DNA of 64,000 nt from Methanoculleus sp. (lineage in GTDB: Archaea; Halobacteriota; Methanomicrobia; Methanomicrobiales; Methanoculleaceae): assembly GCF_020696975.1 (NCBI RefSeq), contig NZ_JAJGBK010000022.1:62001-126000 (forward strand). The letters are read 5' to 3'. Shown piece after piece: positions 26,982-35,555 of this stretch. The translations under genes were made by a program, and so were the position numbers. Positions within the stretch are counted from its first letter, which is position 1; every line of letters starts with the position of its first letter. The notes beneath the pieces were generated by a model. It saw nothing but the letters and a program-made list of their open reading frames with translations, had not been told where the DNA came from and did no database searches.

Positions 26982-27358
26982 GGGTGCTCCTCGACACGAA
27001 TGCCCTCCTGATGCCGGCCCAGTTCGGGATTGACCTGTATGACGAACTTCTGGCCCTCTTTGGAGACTTCGAGCCGGTCACCCTCGAAGAGGTGGTCGGC
27101 GAACTCTCGGGGCTCGCCCGGGGTCACGGCCGCGATGCGGCGGCGGCCCGCGTGGGCCTCGCAATGGCCCGGCGCTCGACGGTCGTGCCGAGCGGGAGCA
27201 CCGCAGAGCGTGTGGACGACCGGGTGATCGAGTATGCCCGCCGGGAGGGGTGCGTCGTGGTGACGAACGACCGGGAACTCCGGAACGCTCTCCTTGCCGA
27301 GGGGATTGATGTTGTCGTGATGCGGAGACAGAGAACGTTGGAACTGATCAGGGGATAG
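26978..27358 (+). CDS. PIN-domain ribonuclease (Fcf1/VapC9-like)
   Basis: A 126-residue PIN domain from the GTG at 26978, overlapping the aIF2-gamma stop. The acidic active site is visible: [11 protein letters not shown] (Asp), TLEEVVGEL (Glu), [26 protein letters not shown] (Asp and Asp). The archaeal Fcf1/UTP23-related PIN proteins are regularly encoded between aIF2-gamma and rpoE', without an antitoxin, and are thought to act in rRNA processing rather than as toxins. The operon position here supports that reading. Confidence 0.87.
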   Translation: MRVLLDTNALLMPAQFGIDLYDELLALFGDFEPVTLEEVVGELSGLARGHGRDAAAARVGLAMARRSTVVPSGSTAERVDDRVIEYARREGCVVVTNDRELRNALLAEGIDVVVMRRQRTLELIRG

Positions 27359-27368
27359 GTGAACTACC

Positions 27369-27938
27369 ATGTATTATAAGATGACACTGGAGGATAAGGT
27401 GCGGGTTCCGCCCCACCGGCTTGGAGAAGACCTGGAGAAGGTCATCCTCAATGTACTGCAGGAGCAGCTGGAAGGCAGCATCGCAAAGGAGATCGGGATC
27501 TTTATTGCGGTCACGAAGATCCTCGATGTCGGCGAGGGGGAGCTGATCCCCGGTGACGGCGCCGTCTACTACGATGTCCGGTTTGAGGCGGCGGTCCTCC
27601 GTCTCGCGCTCCAGGAAGTGATCGAGGGTGAGGTGGTGGAGACGACGAGTTTCGGCGCGTTCGTCAGTCTCGGGCCCATCGATGCCATGCTTCACGTGAG
27701 CCAGATATCGGATGAATATATCAACTATGACGAGAAGAACGGCAGGCTGATCTGCCAGGACTCGAAGCGGTATATCGCCGTCGGCGACGGTGTCCGGGCA
27801 CGAATCGTTGCACTCTCGCTGAACGAGCGTGAGCCCCGGGAGAGCAAGATCGGTCTCACGATGCGGCAGTCGGGGCTCGGGACCACGGTCTGGCTGGAAG
27901 AGGAACTCGAACAGGAGAAAGGGAAGGGAGCGGCATAA
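27369..27938 (+). CDS. rpoE1: DNA-directed RNA polymerase subunit E' (Rpb7 homologue)
   Basis: A 189-residue protein. The N-terminal tip domain (MYYKMTLEDKVRVPP) is followed by an S1/OB RNA-binding domain (EGEVVETTSFGAFVSLGPIDAMLHVSQI) and a short basic/acidic tail. Together with subunit F it forms the stalk of RNA polymerase, aiding DNA opening and processivity. The ATG at 27369 follows AGGTGA. The stop overlaps the next start by one base. Confidence 0.95.
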   Translation: MYYKMTLEDKVRVPPHRLGEDLEKVILNVLQEQLEGSIAKEIGIFIAVTKILDVGEGELIPGDGAVYYDVRFEAAVLRLALQEVIEGEVVETTSFGAFVSLGPIDAMLHVSQISDEYINYDEKNGRLICQDSKRYIAVGDGVRARIVALSLNEREPRESKIGLTMRQSGLGTTVWLEEELEQEKGKGAA

Positions 27939-28141
27939 TGGTCGCGCGGAGTAAGAAGGTAGTCAAGGTCTGCCGCGAGTGCCACCGGGTCGTCGAAGGC
28001 GAGGCCTGCGTCATCTGCAGCACAGCCAACCTGAGTGAGGACTGGGCGGGCTACGTCGTGATCATCGATCCCGAGCACTCGGAGATCGCAAAGAAGATGA
28101 ACATCACCATGGCCGGCCGGTACGCACTGAAGGTCCGCTGA
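27938..28141 (+). CDS. spt4: Transcription elongation factor Spt4 (RpoE'')
   Basis: A 67-residue protein with the Spt4 zinc ribbon CRECHR...CVIC and the conserved SEDWAGYVVIIDPEHSEIAKKM, which contacts Spt5. It works with Spt5/NusG on elongating RNA polymerase. It overlaps rpoE' and the following kinase gene by single bases, showing tight translational coupling. Confidence 0.95.
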   Translation: MVARSKKVVKVCRECHRVVEGEACVICSTANLSEDWAGYVVIIDPEHSEIAKKMNITMAGRYALKVR

Positions 28142-28626
28142 TGCTCCGGCTCCCCGAAACACACCGGGACCTCTTCAAAAGACCGTTCGGCACCCTTTAC
28201 CGGAAGATCGGGGATCTCCTCCCCCGGCTCGAAGGCCGGGCGGTCTACGCCGTCGGCGATGTGGTGACCCACAACCTCCTCGGTGCGGGGATCGTCCCGG
28301 ATATCGCCATCATCGACGGCTACACGATGCGCTCGCCCTGTACCCGTTCACCCCTGCTCCAGACGAGAAGGCTGACGGCGAAGAACCCCGCCGGCACGAT
28401 CGCCGACGAACTTGTCGAGGTGATTGACAAAGCGGTCCGGGACCCGCCGGTGGTGATCTTCGTCGACGGCGAGGAGGATCTTGCGGTCATCCCGCTCGTC
28501 CTCGCCGCGCCGGCCGGGGCCGCCATCCTCTACGGGCAGCCGGGTGAGGGGGTCGTCCTCCGGCTTGTTGATGATGCGGCGAAGCGGGAAGCCGCCTCGA
28601 TGCTCGAAGTTTTTGTGCGCGAGTGA
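28141..28626 (+). CDS. GTP-dependent dephospho-CoA kinase (DUF359)
   Basis: A 161-residue protein of the DUF359 family, identified in archaea as GTP-dependent dephospho-CoA kinase, the last step of coenzyme A synthesis. Conserved motifs include AVGDVVTHNLL, PDIAIIDGYTMR, NPAGTI and VFVDGEEDLAVIPLVLAAP near the C-terminus. It has no P-loop and is unrelated to bacterial CoaE. The gene sits between spt4 and rps24e, an arrangement common to many euryarchaea. Confidence 0.9.
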   Translation: MLRLPETHRDLFKRPFGTLYRKIGDLLPRLEGRAVYAVGDVVTHNLLGAGIVPDIAIIDGYTMRSPCTRSPLLQTRRLTAKNPAGTIADELVEVIDKAVRDPPVVIFVDGEEDLAVIPLVLAAPAGAAILYGQPGEGVVLRLVDDAAKREAASMLEVFVRE

Positions 28627-28835
28627 GGCCGGGGTTCTATCCTTTCTTCAGTAGTTACCTCATGCAACGACCGGCCGGAAGGCTCTCTCGCGGCTCCACG
28701 AACCTTCGCGTGAAGCATGGGCGCAGAGACAGCACTCTGGCCTCGCGCAAGGTCCCGCTTTGCGTTGGAATGCAACGGATCCCGGAACCTTTACCGGGCA
28801 CCTGAGAGACCCGGCACCCACCTTCCAACCCAGAG

Positions 28836-28844
28836 TTTAAATAA
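28836..28844 (+). promoter_or_regulatory. TATA box ahead of rps24e
   Basis: TTTAAATAA lies 29 bases before the ATG at 28873. The ~245-base gap before it (28627-28872) shows no gene. This suggests that the ribosomal protein genes and Kae1-Bud32 have a second internal promoter. Confidence 0.5.
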
Positions 28845-28872
28845 ATCCGCTAACAACATTTTAGGGATATCG

Positions 28873-29166
28873 ATGGATTTCGAAATTACCCGTGACGTGA
28901 GGAACGAGGTGTTGAACCGGAGGGAACTCGCGTTTACTCTTACGTTTGACGGCCCGACACCCTCGCGGAAGAGCATTCAGGAGAAGCTCGCCGCGATGCT
29001 GAATAAGAATGAGAACCTCGTCGTACTGGATCTTGAGCGGACCCGATTCGGGAAGATGGAACTTCTCGGCCGTGCCCGGATCTACGACGATGAAGAGAGC
29101 AAGACGTCGACCGAGCGGGAGTACCTGCTCAAGCGCGACCAGCCGAAGGCAGAGAGCGAGGAGTAA
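28873..29166 (+). CDS. rps24e: Ribosomal protein S24e
   Basis: A 97-residue protein. The start MDFEITRDVRNEVLNRREL and the core TPSRKSIQEKLAAML, VVLDLERTRFGKMELLGRARIYDD are typical of S24e, followed by an acidic/basic tail. It is a component of the small ribosomal subunit found only in archaea and eukaryotes. It is followed after 3 bases by S27ae. Confidence 0.96.
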   Translation: MDFEITRDVRNEVLNRRELAFTLTFDGPTPSRKSIQEKLAAMLNKNENLVVLDLERTRFGKMELLGRARIYDDEESKTSTEREYLLKRDQPKAESEE

Positions 29167-29169
29167 ACC

Positions 29170-29349
29170 ATGGCAGCCAAGAAACAGGAATCGGTCAAGG
29201 TCAAGAGACACGAGTGCTACGACGTCAAGGGTGACAAGGTAGTCCTGCAGAAGCGGCACTGCCCCCGGTGCGGCCCCGGGTTCCTGATGGCCGAGCACAA
29301 GGACCGGGTGGCCTGCGGTAAGTGCGGCTACACCGAGTTCCGGAAGTAG
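29170..29349 (+). CDS. rps27ae: Ribosomal protein S27ae
   Basis: A 59-residue protein starting at the ATG at 29170. It begins MAAKKQESVKVKRHECY and carries the C4 zinc ribbon HCPRCGPG...CGKCGY. This is the archaeal counterpart of the ribosomal moiety fused to ubiquitin in eukaryotes. It lies between S24e and Kae1-Bud32, the usual archaeal gene order. Confidence 0.95.
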   Translation: MAAKKQESVKVKRHECYDVKGDKVVLQKRHCPRCGPGFLMAEHKDRVACGKCGYTEFRK

Positions 29350-29436
29350 GTCCTCACCCCCCTGATACTCAAATATGGTCACGGCCGCAGTAACCGGCCG
29401 CGGCCGATCTTTTCATGATGGAGCGATACCTGTTTT

Positions 29437-31023
29437 ATGCCGAATATGAAGTCTCATGACGGGCTGGTGCTGGGGCTTGAGGGGACGGCGTGGAACCTCA
29501 GTGCCGCCCTCTTCGGCGAAGGGCTCGTCGCCCTCCATTCTTCGCCCTACGTCCCGCCGAAAGGAGGGATCCACCCAAGGGAGGCCGCGCAGCATCACGC
29601 GTCAATGATGAAGGAGGTCGTCGGCCGGGTGCTCACGGAGCCGGAGCGAATCCGGGCGGTCGCCTTCTCCCAGGGGCCCGGCCTCGGTCCCTCCCTCCGG
29701 ACGGTGGCGACCGCGGCACGGGCTCTCTCGATAGCCCTCGACGTGCCGCTCGTCGGCGTCAACCACTGTGTGGCGCATGTCGAGATCGGGCGGTGGGCGA
29801 CCGGATTTTCCGACCCCATCGTATTGTATGCAAGCGGCGCGAACACGCAGGTGCTCGGCTACTTAAATGGCCGCTACCGTATATTCGGGGAGACGCTGGA
29901 TATCGGCCTTGGGAACGCGCTCGACAAGTTCGCCCGGAGCCACGACCTCCCGCACCCGGGCGGGCCGATCATCGAGAATCTTGCCCGCGAGGGAGACTAC
30001 ATCGAGCTCCCCTACACGGTGAAAGGGATGGACCTTGCCTTCTCCGGGCTCGTCAGCGCCGCCCAGGAGAGCACGGCACCACTCGAGGACGTCTGCGCCG
30101 GCCTGCAGGAGACGGCGTTTGCGATGTGCGTCGAGGTGACCGAGCGGGCGCTCGCGCATGCGGGGAAGGACGAGGTCCTGCTCGTCGGCGGTGTCGGGGC
30201 AAACAGGCGGCTGCAGGAGATGCTGCAGGTGATGTGCGAGGACCGGGGCGCGGCGTTCGCCGTCCCTGAGCGAACGTTCCTTGGCGACAACGGCGCGATG
30301 ATCGCCTACACGGGCAAGGTCATGCTGGAGCACGGGGTGACGCTCCCCCTCGATGAGTCGCAGATCCGGCCGGGCTACCGGGCGGACGAGGTCAGGGTCA
30401 CCTGGCGCGAGGATGAGCCCGGCAGGGTCTTCGCCGCCGGACCGCATGAGGGCGGCGTCGCTCACGGCGCGGAGGCGGTCGTGGAGATCCGCGAGGAGGA
30501 TGTGGTCAAACGCCGCACGGGCAAGCGCTACCGGAACCCCGGTCTCGATCGGCGCCTGATCACCGAACGGACCCGGGCCGAGGCCCGGCTGATTGCAACG
30601 GCCCGGCGGGCCGGGGTCCCCACCCCGGTGATCCGGGACGTCACCGCCGACACCATCGTCATGGAACGGGTCGAAGGCGAGGTGCTGAAGTACGTCACGA
30701 CGCCGGAGACGATCCGGCTCGCGGGGGAGGCCGTCGGGAGGCTCCACGGGGCGGGGATCGTGCACGGCGATCTCACGACGAGCAACATGATCGTCCGCGG
30801 CGACCAGTGCGTCCTGATCGACTTCGGGCTTGCGTCCACATCCCCGGAGGTCGAGGCACGGGGTGTCGACCTCCACGTCTTCTTCCAGACGCTCGAGAGC
30901 ACCACGGAGGAGTTCGAGGAGTTGAAACAGGCCTTCGTCGAGGGGTACGCGGGCGCGTTCCCGGAGGCGGAGGAGGTCCTCGCGCGCGAGCACGAGGTGG
31001 AACTCCGGGGGCGGTACCTGTGA
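29437..31023 (+). CDS. Kae1-Bud32 fusion: tRNA threonylcarbamoyladenosine synthase and KEOPS kinase/ATPase
   Basis: A 528-residue two-domain protein. Residues 1-325 are Kae1/TsaD ([15 protein letters not shown]; metal site [15 protein letters not shown]-like [31 protein letters not shown]). Residues ~340-528 are Bud32, a small RIO-like kinase with [12 protein letters not shown] and [10 protein letters not shown]. Together with Cgi121 and Pcc1 they add t6A37 to ANN-decoding tRNAs. Fusion of the two is known in methanogens and some other euryarchaea. The start could be the ATG at 29437 or that at 29446. The stop overlaps the GTG of the next gene. Confidence 0.94.
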   Translation: MPNMKSHDGLVLGLEGTAWNLSAALFGEGLVALHSSPYVPPKGGIHPREAAQHHASMMKEVVGRVLTEPERIRAVAFSQGPGLGPSLRTVATAARALSIALDVPLVGVNHCVAHVEIGRWATGFSDPIVLYASGANTQVLGYLNGRYRIFGETLDIGLGNALDKFARSHDLPHPGGPIIENLAREGDYIELPYTVKGMDLAFSGLVSAAQESTAPLEDVCAGLQETAFAMCVEVTERALAHAGKDEVLLVGGVGANRRLQEMLQVMCEDRGAAFAVPERTFLGDNGAMIAYTGKVMLEHGVTLPLDESQIRPGYRADEVRVTWREDEPGRVFAAGPHEGGVAHGAEAVVEIREEDVVKRRTGKRYRNPGLDRRLITERTRAEARLIATARRAGVPTPVIRDVTADTIVMERVEGEVLKYVTTPETIRLAGEAVGRLHGAGIVHGDLTTSNMIVRGDQCVLIDFGLASTSPEVEARGVDLHVFFQTLESTTEEFEELKQAFVEGYAGAFPEAEEVLAREHEVELRGRYL

Positions 31024-31568
31024 GACTCGCGGTGGTGACGAGCAACGCGAACAAGGCGCGGGAGGTGGCCGCCTACTTCACCGGGGTGCTCACGGTCGAG
31101 CACGTCCCCCTGGAGGTGCCGGAGTTCCGCCACGCCGACGTCGGGGAGATCGCGCGCGGGAAGGCGGAATACGCCTACCGGGCGCTCTCCCGCCCGCTGA
31201 TCGTCGACGACACCGGGCTCTTCATCGATGCCCTCGGAGGGTTCCCGGGCCCGTGCGCCGCCTACGTCCAGGACACCATCGGCAACGACGGGATCCTGAA
31301 ACTGATGGAGGGCATCACGGACCGGAGCGCCCACTTCGAGACGGCGATCGCGTTCGCCCGGGAAGACGGCATCCGGGTCTTCCGGGGAGTCCTCCCCGGG
31401 ACGATCGTCGCCCCCCGGGGGGAGGGGGGGTTCGGCTACGACCCGATCTTTGCCTGCGCGGATCGGACGCTCGCAGAACTGCCGCTCGCCGAGAAGAGCA
31501 AGATCTCGCACCGGGCACGGGCGCTCGAGGCGTTCCGCGCCTGGATCATGCAAGAGCGCGCACCCTGA
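31020..31568 (+). CDS. XTP/dITP pyrophosphatase (Ham1/RdgB)
   Basis: A 182-residue protein from the GTG at 31020 (overlapping the Kae1-Bud32 stop). The family motifs are [10 protein letters not shown] (substrate/phosphate contact), [24 protein letters not shown] (catalytic acidic residues), [11 protein letters not shown] and [11 protein letters not shown]. It removes deaminated purine nucleotides such as dITP and XTP from the pool. It is commonly encoded near Kae1-Bud32 in archaea. Confidence 0.94.
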   Translation: MRLAVVTSNANKAREVAAYFTGVLTVEHVPLEVPEFRHADVGEIARGKAEYAYRALSRPLIVDDTGLFIDALGGFPGPCAAYVQDTIGNDGILKLMEGITDRSAHFETAIAFAREDGIRVFRGVLPGTIVAPRGEGGFGYDPIFACADRTLAELPLAEKSKISHRARALEAFRAWIMQERAP

Positions 31569-31627
31569 CAGAACTGTTAATAGGACCAAGAACGAATAGT
31601 ACCCATCTGACAAGTGGTGTTTTCAAC

Positions 31628-31774
31628 ATGGCAAGATTTCCCGAAGCTGAAGCACGTCTCCTCAACGTAAAGGTCTGTATGAAATGCAACGCCCGGAACG
31701 CAATCCGTGCGACCCGGTGCCGCAAGTGCGGCTCGGAAGAACTCCGGCCCAAGTCCAAGGAACGGAAGGCGTAA
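31628..31774 (+). CDS. rpl40e: Ribosomal protein L40e
   Basis: A 48-residue protein from the ATG at 31628 ([17 protein letters not shown]). It has the C4 zinc finger CMKCNARN...CRKCGS and a basic end (RPKSKERKA). It is the archaeal homologue of the ribosomal part of the ubiquitin-L40 fusion of eukaryotes. A short T-run near 31829-31834 may end this transcript. Confidence 0.95.
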   Translation: MARFPEAEARLLNVKVCMKCNARNAIRATRCRKCGSEELRPKSKERKA

Positions 31775-31872
31775 CGTCAAGGTAACTGCGGACTCCGGGT
31801 CGCGGCGGGGCCGGAGGTCCGGCATACTCTTTTTGTCGAGAATTACGGGGTGCGGGGACAGTCTGCCGCCCT

Positions 31873-32523
31873 TCAAGCACTGTAGTAGGTGACCTTCCTG
31901 CCCTCTTCGCTGTACTCGCCCCGATACGTCTCGATGTTACGCTTGTAGCCGATCCGGTCTACAAACCCGAGGTCGCGGAGCCGCTCGCGGACCCGCATCA
32001 CATCGGCCTCGTCCGCCCAGTCCCGGGTGTAGACGTAGATGACCGACCGCTCGTCGCGCGAGTCGGGGTTGGGTTTGGCGGTGCTGACCTTTGCCGATAT
32101 CCCGAGTCTTCCCCGTATTGTCCCGTCCCGGACCTTCCTCCACGCCTCGTCCACCTCGTCCGCGGGGACGAAGATGAGCCACTTCCCCACCTGCTCGTCG
32201 TCGAGGCCCCGCTCAAGAGGCTCCGGGGCGTCCTGGACGATCCAGTACATCCGGGTTGTCTTTGAGGGGAGAACCCCTTCCCCCGCACTGAGCGGCGCGT
32301 AGACGGCATCGATCCCGCCGAACCGGGAGAGAAGCGCCCCGGCAAGTTCCGGGTAATCCTCACCGAACCGCCCGAAGATGTCCCGGACGTCGGCTTCAAA
32401 ATCGACCCCTTGCTCGACGAGCTCGAACAGGTACGGGCCCCGGGCGTGGAGCTCGCGGTTGAGGTAGACCTCAAAGATCCCATACGCGACATCGGCCAGA
32501 GACCCCGGATCGATCTCTTCCAT
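31873..32523 (-). CDS. Bles03/DUF1917-like protein
   Basis: About 216 residues from the ATG at 32523; the frame continues upstream but with non-conserved, Pro/Arg-rich sequence. The C-terminal half (VGKWLIFVPADEVDEAWRKV, TIRGRLGISAKVSTAKPNP, SVIYVYTRDWADEADVMRVRE) matches what I know of the Bles03/C11orf68 family (DUF1917), sometimes called putative phosphothreonine-lyase-domain proteins. It has Lys, Arg and Ser residues that could contact a phosphate. The family is shared by eukaryotes and scattered prokaryotes. The N-terminal ~90 residues are acidic and helical. No activity is established. Confidence 0.7.
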   Translation of the reverse strand: MEEIDPGSLADVAYGIFEVYLNRELHARGPYLFELVEQGVDFEADVRDIFGRFGEDYPELAGALLSRFGGIDAVYAPLSAGEGVLPSKTTRMYWIVQDAPEPLERGLDDEQVGKWLIFVPADEVDEAWRKVRDGTIRGRLGISAKVSTAKPNPDSRDERSVIYVYTRDWADEADVMRVRERLRDLGFVDRIGYKRNIETYRGEYSEEGRKVTYYSA

Positions 32524-32889
32524 ACCTATTGGTAACCGCCGGAACGGTGAAAAGAGTTTTGAAGTGCTGTCGGCCTGCGGCCCGGGCTTCCCGGGAGGGC
32601 GGTGGAAGATTGGCTCCATCCGGCGCTCCGCGGCAACGACTTCCGGGGCGATCGCGGCAGCAATGGGGCCGGGGAGGCCTCCTCTCCAGGATTGAGGTGC
32701 TACGGACCGCCCGCAGGGAACGCTTGCTCGTTTGCCCATTCCTGCCTCTCGTATGAAGGCTGCAGGCAGGGACCACGGCGAAGGGCGGCGAAACGTGGAG
32801 AGAAGGGGCAAGAACCCGGTTCAGACGTGAGCGCCCGGAAAAAACCCGGCGCATACCTTAAGACATCTCCGGTCTAATAGATCACTGTC
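32524..32889. other. Intergenic region, no gene seen
   Basis: About 365 bases without a supportable gene. It contains GC-rich stretches resembling other intergenic parts of this genome and several weak hairpins. The last 30 bases (CATACCTTAAGACATC) may hold the htpX promoter. Confidence 0.4.
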
Positions 32890-33771
32890 ATGAAGTGGAC
32901 GCGCGACTTCGGTCTCACGATGAGGATGTTCCTTACGTCGTTTCTGCTCCTCATAGTCTACCTGATCTTTCTGGGCGTCCTTTCCGCCCTTGGATTCTCG
33001 TTCGGGTTCCTGCTGCTCGCGGCCGCCGTGATGGCATTCGCCCAGTTCTTCTTCTCCGATAAACTGGTGCTCTGGAGCACCAACACCCGGATCATCGAAG
33101 AAGACGAGTACCCGGAACTGCACCGGATGATCGAGCGCCTTGCGGCCAAAGCCGATCTCCCGAAGCCGAAAATCGGTATCATGGCCTCGCCGGTGCCGAA
33201 CGCGTTTGCAACCGGGCGAAGTCCGAAGAACGCCGTCGTGGCGGTCACCGACTCGATCATGCGGGCGCTCAACCCTGAAGAGCTGGAGGCGGTGCTCGCC
33301 CACGAGATGTCGCACGTGAAGAACCGGGATATGCTGACGCTGACGATGGCGAGTTTCATATCGATGCTCGCCTTCCTGATCATGCGCAACTGGATCTTCA
33401 TCGGGCTCTTCAACAACCGCGACAACAACATGGGCGCGCTGATCCTGGTCTACATCGTCTCGATCGTCGTCTGGATCGTGAGCACGCTCCTCACCCGTGC
33501 GCTCTCCCGCTACCGGGAGTTTGCCGCGGACCGGGGCAGCGCCGCGCTGACGGAGAACCCCCGAGCGCTGATATCGGCGCTTCAAAAGATCAGCGGGCGG
33601 ATGGACTACGTCCCCGCCGAGAAGAAGCAGGAAGTGGAGGGCGCAAACGCCTTTTTCATCATCCCGGCCCTCTCAGGCAACACCCTGATGGAGCTCTTCT
33701 CGACGCACCCCTCGCTTGAGAAGCGGGTGGCCGCCCTCGAGGAGCTGCAGGCACAGCAGCGGGGGTATTGA
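32890..33771 (+). CDS. htpX: HtpX-family membrane zinc metalloprotease
   Basis: A 293-residue protein with two N-terminal membrane helices (about 12-32 and 36-56), the catalytic zinc motif HEMSH (138-142) and later helices (about 152-172 and 178-200). The downstream Glu ligand lies in YREFAADRGSA, followed by ISALQKISG and STHPSLEKRVAALEEL. HtpX cleaves damaged or misfolded membrane proteins on the cytosolic side. The gene stands alone before the tRNA pair. Confidence 0.94.
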   Translation: MKWTRDFGLTMRMFLTSFLLLIVYLIFLGVLSALGFSFGFLLLAAAVMAFAQFFFSDKLVLWSTNTRIIEEDEYPELHRMIERLAAKADLPKPKIGIMASPVPNAFATGRSPKNAVVAVTDSIMRALNPEELEAVLAHEMSHVKNRDMLTLTMASFISMLAFLIMRNWIFIGLFNNRDNNMGALILVYIVSIVVWIVSTLLTRALSRYREFAADRGSAALTENPRALISALQKISGRMDYVPAEKKQEVEGANAFFIIPALSGNTLMELFSTHPSLEKRVAALEELQAQQRGY

Positions 33772-33794
33772 ACCCACCCGGGTTCTCCCACCCA

Positions 33795-33806
33795 ATATTT
33801 AATATT
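33795..33806 (+). promoter_or_regulatory. TATA-like element for the tRNA pair
   Basis: ATATTTAATATT lies about 36-47 bases upstream of tRNA-Gly, the expected distance for an archaeal tRNA promoter. Confidence 0.5.
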
Positions 33807-33841
33807 CAGTACGGTCAATCTATGTAGGCATATCGTGCATT

Positions 33842-33912
33842 GCATCGATGGTCTAGTGGTATGACTTTGGCCTTCCAAGCCAATAGCCCGGGTTCAATTC
33901 CCGGTCGATGCA
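33842..33912 (+). tRNA. tRNA-Gly (anticodon TCC)
   Basis: A 71-nt cloverleaf. The acceptor stem GCATCGA pairs with TCGATGC (33905-33911) and the discriminator is A. The D arm contains GGTCTAGTGGTATGAC. The anticodon stem TTGGC/GCCAA closes loop CTTCCAA, giving TCC. The T arm is CCGGGTTCAATTCCCGG. No CCA is encoded. Confidence 0.95.
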
Positions 33913-33914
33913 TG

Positions 33915-33988
33915 GGGCTCGTGGTCTAGCTGGTTATGACGTCGCCTTCACACGGCGGAGGTCTCGAGTTCGAATCTCGACGAGCCCA
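33915..33988 (+). tRNA. tRNA-Val (anticodon CAC), integration site
   Basis: A 74-nt cloverleaf two bases after tRNA-Gly. The acceptor is GGGCTCG/CGAGCCC with discriminator A. The anticodon loop TTCACAC gives CAC. The T arm is TCGAGTTCGAATCTCGA. No CCA is encoded. Its 3' part (from 33936) is repeated exactly at 44778-44831, so this tRNA gene served as the attachment site of the element that follows; the copy here remains a full, probably functional tRNA. Confidence 0.95.
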
Positions 33989-34189
33989 TTTTACTTCGTT
34001 CTTTTCGGAAATTAAGACCAATTTTTGGTGCGTTACCTTTCGAAGTTCGAATACCGCTTTATCGAGTAAGCGGGACGCATTAACGCCGATTTTCTTCAAA
34101 TACTCGTAGTTCTCAGGATCTATTGTGAGATTCAACGGTTTTCTAACTCGCCGCACATCGCTTATTTTATGTTTTTCTCCTTTATTCAT
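33926..34189 (-). CDS. Small ribbon-helix-helix-like protein reading into the tRNA gene
   Basis: About 87 residues from the ATG at 34189; an upstream ATG at 34213 is possible. The central part, KPLNLTIDPENYEYLKKIG followed by VNASRLLDKAVFEL, has the strand-helix-helix pattern of MetJ/Arc-type proteins and of small archaeal antitoxin-like regulators. The C-terminal ~18 residues (WARRDSNSRPPPCEGDVITS) are encoded by the tRNA-Val gene itself in antisense; such a tail is usual for genes abutting a tRNA attachment site. It may regulate excision or plasmid copy number of the element. The tail sequence carries no functional signal beyond this. Confidence 0.6.
   Translation of the reverse strand: MNKGEKHKISDVRRVRKPLNLTIDPENYEYLKKIGVNASRLLDKAVFELRKVTHQKLVLISEKNEVKWARRDSNSRPPPCEGDVITS
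33936..33989 (+). repeat. attL: left copy of 54-bp direct repeat
   Basis: It covers the tRNA-Val from the end of the D-arm through the discriminator base plus one T. It is identical to 44778-44831 (starts ATGACGTCGCC, ends GACGAGCCCAT). The base before it differs (T versus C), marking the edge of identity. Confidence 0.9.
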
Positions 34190-34499
34190 GCTCTTTTTCT
34201 CCTGTGCGCACATATACACGGATATGCGCACACATTCAGGGATCCTAACTCTCTTCGTAGTGGGTCTTAAAGGGGTGGCAACCAAAAACGGGGGCGTTTG
34301 AGAGGGGCGCCGCGAAGTTTCGGACGGCCAAAAGTGTGCGGACACTTTCACATCCCCCGCTCAACAGTTAATACCTTTTGAAGCACATTGATTCAAATCG
34401 ATAATTATTTGAAGCGCATACGAAACAAATGATGATAAATACCATTATGTGAGAGGTTGCACCGTTTGAACTTCGGCGCAGAATTGGTAAGGGTGCTAT
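34190..34499. other. A/T-rich intergenic region at the left end of the element
   Basis: No gene is seen. It is A/T-rich from about 34365 with TATA-like stretches (AAATACCATTATG) and should contain divergent promoters for the RHH-like gene and the 351-aa gene. The composition change from the tRNA side is sharp. Confidence 0.4.
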
Positions 34500-35555
34500 A
34501 TGGACAAAATTGCGAAAGATATCAATGTCTACATCAAGTCCCTTGACAAAGCACACCCAAAAATCTCTGTTAATATTCTTGTAAGCAATATCCAAGCAAT
34601 TCAGAACTTGATGTATCTTATCGGGGATTATCTTGAAGGACATAAGGCCCGGAATGCAGGAGATTACCCAAAATCTGTGAAAGATAACTGTGAACTGGTT
34701 ATTACAGGAGTGAAGCAAGGAAGTTTAGAAATTCAGATGAGGCCGTCTCAGACTCAGCAAGCTCTTCCTATACCAGACCTCGAAGGCACATATGGAGAGC
34801 GGGCAATTAAGATGGCCAATTGTGCTCTAGGCATAGCATCTAGTGAACATCTCGTATATCCTAGAGTGCTTGACCTATTTGGAGGAGATGAGCATCGGGC
34901 ATATCGCTCGCTCCAAGAACTAGAAAGCATTTGGCCAGACGAAGATTCACCGTATCAGATTGAAGTTGGTTTCGGAGAAAAAGAACGTGTTGAACTAAAA
35001 CCCGAAAGAAAACCGATAATTAGAGACGCCTTAGTGAAACCACCAGAACCTTCGGCAAAAACTGTATCCGGTAGACTAGTAGAAATTAGCGTGGAGAGAA
35101 AACGCCAATTTGCTGTAGATACACCAGATGGCCGGTATATCTGCAAATACCCCCGTGAACTTGAAGAATATGTTATAAAAAGAATCAAGAATCTTGTTAG
35201 TGTAAGTGGAGTTCTTGAAGGGAGGAGAAAGGTAATCAATATTGAGAGTGAGATGGCCTTTAAACCCTTAAAGTATCTCCAATTCTCCCAGGTAAAATTC
35301 GACAAAAAGACTGTCAAAGAATTAGCGAAGCCGATAAATCTTGAAGTCGATTTTGACGATGAGGAATATATCCTTTATAATAACGATTTTAACTTGTTGG
35401 TTACAAGTAAGAATTTAAAAGAAGGCATGGATGAGATTAACAGAGAGTTTGTGTTATTATGGTCTGATTACGTCGAAGAAGACATTAACAACCTATCCGA
35501 AGGGGGGATCCAGTTCCGGGAAAAGTTACTGTCACTGTTTAATGGGGCGATTTAA
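34500..35555 (+). CDS. Uncharacterised 351-aa protein paired with a HicA-like gene
   Basis: A 351-residue soluble protein in A/T-rich DNA. The N-terminal ~90 residues (KISVNILVSNIQAIQNLMYLI, ELVITGVKQGSLEIQM) resemble a domain I recall from many bacterial proteins of unknown role. The middle (KTVSGRLVEISVERKRQFAV, TPDGRYICKYPRELEEYV, LVSVSGVLEGRRKVINIES) has the strand pattern of a small OB- or SH3-like barrel. The C-terminal ~90 residues are acidic and helical (FVLLWSDYVEEDINNLSEG). No enzyme motif is visible. Its stop is immediately followed by the start of a HicA-like gene, so both are cotranscribed. A toxin-antitoxin-like or defence function is a guess from this pairing and the element context. 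Confidence 0.75.
   Translation: MDKIAKDINVYIKSLDKAHPKISVNILVSNIQAIQNLMYLIGDYLEGHKARNAGDYPKSVKDNCELVITGVKQGSLEIQMRPSQTQQALPIPDLEGTYGERAIKMANCALGIASSEHLVYPRVLDLFGGDEHRAYRSLQELESIWPDEDSPYQIEVGFGEKERVELKPERKPIIRDALVKPPEPSAKTVSGRLVEISVERKRQFAVDTPDGRYICKYPRELEEYVIKRIKNLVSVSGVLEGRRKVINIESEMAFKPLKYLQFSQVKFDKKTVKELAKPINLEVDFDDEEYILYNNDFNLLVTSKNLKEGMDEINREFVLLWSDYVEEDINNLSEGGIQFREKLLSLFNGAI

Noticed and set aside
26978-27358. VapC toxin of a VapBC pair
   Set aside because: There is no antitoxin gene; the position between aIF2-gamma and rpoE' is the conserved archaeal site of an Fcf1-like PIN protein.
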